A DNA stretch of 5,813 nt from CADEFX01 sp050260355 (lineage in GTDB: Bacteria > Pseudomonadota > Alphaproteobacteria > Rhizobiales > Hyphomicrobiaceae): NCBI GenBank assembly GCA_050260355.1, contig JBLNBZ010000091.1, positions 1 to 5,813 on the forward strand, written 5' to 3'. Each line of letters starts with the position of its first letter. Position 1 is the first letter of the stretch. Below the pieces are notes generated by a model. That model searched no databases and had not been told where the DNA came from. It worked only from the letters and a program-made list of their open reading frames with translations. This document shows positions 4,375-5,813 of the stretch, in pieces. A program made the translations under genes and the position numbers.

Positions 4375-5813
4375 CTACTCCGCCGCCTTCACGCCGCCCC
4401 CGTAGCCGAGCTGCGCATTGAGCTTCTCGACCAGATCGGCCGCCGCAGCGGCAATGTTCGTCCCCGGCCCGAACACGGCCTTGGCGCCCGCCGCGAACAG
4501 CGCCTCGTAGTCACCGGGTGGCACCACGCCGCCGACCACGATCATGATGTCGCCGCGGCCTTCCTTCTCCAGCGCCGCCTTCAGCTCCGGCACGAGCGTC
4601 AGATGCCCCGCCGCCAGCGACGACACGCCGACGATGTGCACGTCGTTCTCGACCGCCTGGCGCGCCACCTCCTCCGGCGTGGAGAACAAGGGCCCGATGT
4701 CGACATCGAAGCCCAGATCGGCAAAAGCCGAGGCGATCACCTTCTGCCCGCGGTCGTGGCCGTCCTGCCCGACCTTGGCGACCAGGATGCGCGGCCTCCT
4801 CCCCTCGTTCTTGTCGAAGGCCTCGACCAGGCGCAGCACGCGCTCCATCTCCTTGCCCATGCCGCCCGCCTCCGCTCTGTAGACGCCCGATACCGCGCGA
4901 ATGTCGGCGCGATGCCGCCCGAACACCTTCTCCATGGCATCCGAGATCTCGCCCACCGTCGCCTTCGCGCGCGCCGCCTTCACCGACAAATCGAGCAGGT
5001 TGCCGTTGCCCTTGGCGCCCTCGGTCAGCGCATCGAGCGCCGCCCGCACCTCGGCCTCGTTGCGCTCGGCCTTGAGCGCCTCGAGCTTGGCGATCTGCTG
5101 CTCGCGCACCTTGTGGTTGTCGACCTTGAGGATCTCGATCTGCGCCTCGTTCGAGACGCGGAATTTGTTGACGCCGACGATGGTCTGCGCGCCCGTGTCG
5201 ATGCGGGCCTGCGTGCGCGCCGCCGCCTCCTCGATGCGCATCTTGGGAATGCCGGCCGCGATCGCCTTGGCCATGCCGCCGAGCTTCTCCACCTCCTCGA
5301 TGTGCGCCATCGCCTTGGCAGCGAGCTCCGCCGTCAGCCGCTCGACATAGAAGCTGCCGCCCCACGGATCGGCGGGCCGCGTCGTCCCGCTCTCCTGCTG
5401 CAGGAAAAGCTGCGTGTTGCGGGCGATGCGCGCCGAGAAGTCCGTCGGCAGCGCGATCGCCTCGTCCAGCGCGTTCGTGTGCAGCGATTGCGTATGCCCC
5501 TGCGTCGCCGCCATCGCCTCGATGCACGTGCGCGTGACGTTGTTGAACACATCCTGCGCGGTCAGGCTCCAGCCGCTCGTCTGGCAGTGCGTGCGCAGCG
5601 ACAGCGAACGCACGTCCTTGGGCGCGAACTCCTGCTTGATGAGCTTGGCCCAGATCATCCGGGCCGCGCGCATCTTGGCGATCTCCATGAAGAAGTTCAT
5701 GCCGATCGCCCAGAAGAACGACAGGCGGCCGGCGAAGTCGTCGATCTTGAGGCCGCGGGCCAGCGCATAGCGCACGTATTCCAGGCCGTCGGCCAGGGTG
5801 AAGGCCAGCTCCT
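4375..5813 (-). CDS. Methylmalonyl-CoA mutase large subunit, 5' end cut by window edge
   Basis: C-terminal 478 residues of the adenosylcobalamin-dependent mutase that interconverts methylmalonyl-CoA and succinyl-CoA in propionate, odd-chain and branched-chain metabolism. The reading frame continues past the edge: residues ELAFTLADGLEYV are encoded upstream of the first in-frame GTG at 5775, which is internal. About 240 N-terminal residues should lie beyond the window, given a usual length near 720. Residues 1 to about 160 finish the catalytic barrel (RLSFFWAIGMNFFMEIAK, RTHCQTSGWS at 73-82, TQSLHTNALDEA, DPWGGS). A linker follows. Residues 339-478 are the B12-binding domain, with DGHDRG (350-355) whose His352 replaces the cobalt lower ligand, SSL (397-399) and GG (427-428). 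The enzyme looks intact in the visible part. The N-terminal barrel and domains together mark a fused large subunit. The symbol scpA is common for this enzyme; mutA, mutB and bhbA are also used. Confidence 0.97.
   Translation of the reverse strand, partial: ELAFTLADGLEYVRYALARGLKIDDFAGRLSFFWAIGMNFFMEIAKMRAARMIWAKLIKQEFAPKDVRSLSLRTHCQTSGWSLTAQDVFNNVTRTCIEAMAATQGHTQSLHTNALDEAIALPTDFSARIARNTQLFLQQESGTTRPADPWGGSFYVERLTAELAAKAMAHIEEVEKLGGMAKAIAAGIPKMRIEEAAARTQARIDTGAQTIVGVNKFRVSNEAQIEILKVDNHKVREQQIAKLEALKAERNEAEVRAALDALTEGAKGNGNLLDLSVKAARAKATVGEISDAMEKVFGRHRADIRAVSGVYRAEAGGMGKEMERVLRLVEAFDKNEGRRPRILVAKVGQDGHDRGQKVIASAFADLGFDVDIGPLFSTPEEVARQAVENDVHIVGVSSLAAGHLTLVPELKAALEKEGRGDIMIVVGGVVPPGDYEALFAAGAKAVFGPGTNIAAAAADLVEKLNAQLGYGGGVKAAE

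Noticed and set aside
4511..5527. 338-codon minus-strand frame overlapping the mutase
   Set aside because: It is a frame-shifted reading of the mutase, full of Gly/Arg/Ala repeats. The mutase frame carries all the conserved motifs.
5773..5775. GTG as the start of the mutase
   Set aside because: The frame stays open to the window edge and encodes the conserved ELAFTLADGLEYV stretch before it, so this GTG is an internal valine codon.

Overview
The window is GC-rich DNA whose protein sequences look alphaproteobacterial, most probably Hyphomicrobiales (the Bradyrhizobium/Rhodoplanes-type neighbourhood). I infer this from the RlpA, M20 and mutase sequences and from the GC-rich palindromic repeats; I ran no database search. 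All five supportable genes lie on the minus strand, so the window reads right to left. The many other long open frames, on both strands, are shadows produced by high GC.

Right part (2094-5813). The right edge cuts the 5' end of a coenzyme-B12-dependent methylmalonyl-CoA mutase large subunit, leaving 478 C-terminal residues. After a 138-bp gap follows an M20-family metallo-deacylase/peptidase (ArgE/DapE type). Then, 67 bp further on, comes an SDR-fold oxidoreductase-like protein that lacks the usual Tyr-Lys catalytic pair. The M20 and SDR genes probably share a transcript. A perfect 16-bp dyad with promoter-like boxes just upstream of the M20 gene suggests the pair has its own regulated start.

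Middle (1648-2093). A 446-bp non-coding stretch carries several short inverted repeats. It holds the leader of the next gene, which has a near-ideal ribosome binding site.

Left part (392-1647). Two tandem paralogues of the RlpA double-psi beta-barrel family are exported proteins with neither lipobox nor SPOR domain. They are separated by a clear rho-independent terminator, so at least part of the expression of the second gene is likely independent. One paralogue keeps the Glu/His/Asp active-site set; the other has Gly in place of the Glu.

Left edge (1-391). There is no credible gene here. The stretch holds two copies of a roughly 75-bp direct repeat, each with a strong hairpin, then a REP-like palindrome, then another GC-rich hairpin. 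Overall this looks like an ordinary chromosomal region. I see no phage, plasmid, CRISPR, toxin-antitoxin or biosynthetic system. The points worth checking are the non-canonical SDR, the RlpA paralogue difference, the dyads and the palindromic repeats.
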